NCBI RefSeq assembly: GCF_033366695.1
Contig: NZ_JAOBTQ010000001.1
Span: forward strand, 5,828,001 to 5,892,000
Reading direction: 5' to 3'
Source: Streptomyces sp. SCL15-4
GTDB taxonomy: Bacteria; Actinomycetota; Actinomycetes; Streptomycetales; Streptomycetaceae
Length of the DNA stretch: 64,000 nt
The notes below the pieces were generated by a model. The model ran no database searches, was not told the DNA's origin, and saw nothing but the letters and a program-made list of their open reading frames with translations. The position numbers were made by a program, and so were the translations under genes. Below, one piece after another: positions 62,666-64,000 of this stretch. How positions within the stretch are numbered: the first letter of the stretch is position 1; the number at the start of each line of letters is the position of its first letter.

Positions 62666-64000
62666 TCATCCCGTAGGCGTCAACTCGTCGGCGCCGACGG
62701 GAAGGACGGCCGCGACCGTGAACCCGCCCCGGGCGGAGGGACCGGCCGTGAGCGAGCCGCCCACCGCCGCGAGACGCTCGGTGAGCCCCACCAGCCCGTT
62801 ACCGCCCGCACTTCCACCCCGAAAGGCTCCCACGCTCTCATGCGCGCCCTCAGCCCCGCCGCACGTGCCGCCCCCGCCCCAGCCACCCGAGGCGATCCCC
62901 AGAACCTCACCACCGGAGGCGAACCCCTCACGCCCACCACCTGTGCCCCCACCACCGGAGACACCTTCCACGCCGCCGCCGACGGACGCGCCGGCCACGC
63001 CTCCGCCACCACACGCGAGCCCCTCGTCCCCACCGCCGGAGGCACCCGTGCCGTTGTCCGTCACCGTCAGCCGCACTCGTTCGGCGGCCGAGTCCACGGT
63101 GATCTCGCAGCGGGTGGCGTCGCTGTGGCGGACGACGTTGGTGACCGCCTCGCGGACCACCCAGCCGAGCAGCGCCTCGGTCTGCGGGTCGAGCGGCGTC
63201 CCGGACTGGCGGACCACCGGCCGCACGCTCGCCGCGGACAGCGCCGACCGGGCCCGGGCCAGCTCGGTGGCGAGGCTGCCCTCGCGGTAGCCGGTCACCG
63301 CCTCCCGGATCTCGGTGAGCGCCTGCCGGCCCACCGACTCGATGTCCGCGATCTGCGCCAGCGCCGCGTCCAGGTCGCGGGCGGCCAGCCGCCGGGCCGC
63401 CTCCGACTTCACCACGACCACGGAAAGGGTGTGGCCGAGCAGGTCGTGCAGATCACGGGAGAAGCGCAGCCGCTCCTTCTCCACCGCCCGCCGGGCCAGC
63501 TCCTCGCGGGCGGCCCGCAGCTCCCGCACCGCCTCCGAAAGACCGAGGATCGCGGCGGTCACCATGCTGGACAGGAACGTGGCATAGGCGATGCCGGTGC
63601 CTTCGTCCCAGCCGGCCCGCAGCCAGGAGATCAGCCCCGCGTACAGCGTGAGCAGCAGCCCGGCCCGGCCCAGCCAGGGTCCGCGCAGGATCGCGCCGGT
63701 GGCCAGGCCCAGCAGCGGGAAGAACATCAGCCAGTTGCCGCCGTAGCCGAGCGCGAGCCCCGTGGTGACCAGGCCGAGCAGCCCCAGCGCCACCCGGGTG
63801 GAGACCGACTCCCGCTTGGCCCGGTCGAAGGCACGGAAGGTGACGTGGACGTAGAGGGAGTTGAAGGCCAGCAGGCCCAGGCCGCCGATCCACGGGTTCG
63901 GCGTGTCGCCCTGGATCACATTGGAGATGGACCCCATGCCCAGCAGCAGCCAGGGCAGCAGGGAGAAACCGGTGGGCGGCGGCCCCGGATGGTCGACGCC
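62666..64000 (-). CDS. Sensor histidine kinase with Gly-rich insertion, 5' end outside window
   Basis: The visible 444 residues run from the window edge to the stop; the start is off the window. There are about five membrane helices, then the H box LRFSRDLHDLLGHTLSVVVVKSE and the ATPase N box VVREAVTNVVRHSDA. A DNGTG motif begins the lid. From that point about 80 residues are Gly/Ala/Val-rich (for example SGGGDEGLACGGGGV) and are inserted before GNGLVGLTERLAAVGG, the normal next motif. Such insertions are unusual. The partner regulator follows, overlapping by ATGA. Confidence 0.92.
   Translation of the reverse strand, partial: GVDHPGPPPTGFSLLPWLLLGMGSISNVIQGDTPNPWIGGLGLLAFNSLYVHVTFRAFDRAKRESVSTRVALGLLGLVTTGLALGYGGNWLMFFPLLGLATGAILRGPWLGRAGLLLTLYAGLISWLRAGWDEGTGIAYATFLSSMVTAAILGLSEAVRELRAAREELARRAVEKERLRFSRDLHDLLGHTLSVVVVKSEAARRLAARDLDAALAQIADIESVGRQALTEIREAVTGYREGSLATELARARSALSAASVRPVVRQSGTPLDPQTEALLGWVVREAVTNVVRHSDATRCEITVDSAAERVRLTVTDNGTGASGGGDEGLACGGGGVAGASVGGGVEGVSGGGGTGGGREGFASGGEVLGIASGGWGGGGTCGGAEGAHESVGAFRGGSAGGNGLVGLTERLAAVGGSLTAGPSARGGFTVAAVLPVGADELTPTG

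Overview
The window is chromosomal DNA of very high G+C content with dense genes on both strands, frequent GTG and TTG starts, and G-rich ribosome binding sites. Gene content (homodimeric AceE, TerD paralogues, DUF3052, an SCO2322-family protein, a SigE-type sigma factor, the XRE/ImmA-IrrE/MAB_1171c-type trio) points to Streptomyces or a very close relative. It looks like a gene-rich chromosomal arm or core region: there is no rRNA, prophage, transposase, CRISPR array or large biosynthetic cluster. One tRNA gene (Val, anticodon TAC) is present. All family assignments were made by eye from sequence motifs; no search was run.

Region by region. (1) 1-5.4 kb: end of a DUF4190-like membrane protein, an ion channel, pyruvate dehydrogenase E1 (aceE), DUF3052 and a peroxiredoxin. 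(2) 5.5-14.2 kb: a Ter stress module with two TerD genes, a TerC-like DUF475 membrane protein, a TerA-like protein and an opposing TerD-like protein. It is followed by an HpcH-type aldolase, a long phosphoribosyltransferase/PELOTA fusion and a HAD phosphatase, the set proposed to make a nucleoside-like metabolite. (3) 14.1-22 kb: cell-envelope genes, including a class A penicillin-binding protein whose transpeptidase motifs are broken, a deacetylase, a secreted amidase, and then tRNA-Val. (4) 22-31 kb: housekeeping and small membrane genes. These include a DoxX gene whose promoter overlaps an iron-box-like sequence, a GDT1-family gene behind a yybP-ykoY (Mn2+) riboswitch, and an MFS exporter fused to a MarR-like domain. 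(5) 31-39 kb: a pair of related proteins of unknown function, DUF1992, an FHA-like protein, an O-methyltransferase, a ProP-like transporter, small secreted proteins and a DUF1275 remnant.

(6) 39-46 kb: a tightly overlapping five-gene minus-strand operon behind a cobalamin riboswitch. It encodes a secreted alpha/alpha-barrel protein, an SCO2322-family protein, EcfT, a double EcfA and an S component; I read it as a vitamin B12 importer with a possible two-part transcobalamin-like capture system. A degenerate ATP-grasp protein lies beside it. (7) 46-51 kb: a coupled XRE / ImmA-IrrE / multi-pass membrane trio, and an NDH-2-like oxidoreductase. (8) 50.7-54.9 kb: a KstR-like TetR regulator facing a glycosyltransferase-methyltransferase-(alpha/alpha)6 operon, with a KstR-type operator in the shared spacer. 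(9) 55-64 kb: a lipoprotein, a Pro/Gln-rich membrane protein, an Amidase_3 enzyme, an MFS exporter with a carboxypeptidase-regulatory-like tail, a SigE-family sigma factor with a membrane partner, and a two-component system whose kinase carries a glycine-rich insertion in its ATP lid and runs off the window end.

A dispersed inverted-repeat element occurs twice (about 32.8 and 44.9 kb); in both places its last bases supply the stop codon of the adjacent minus-strand gene.
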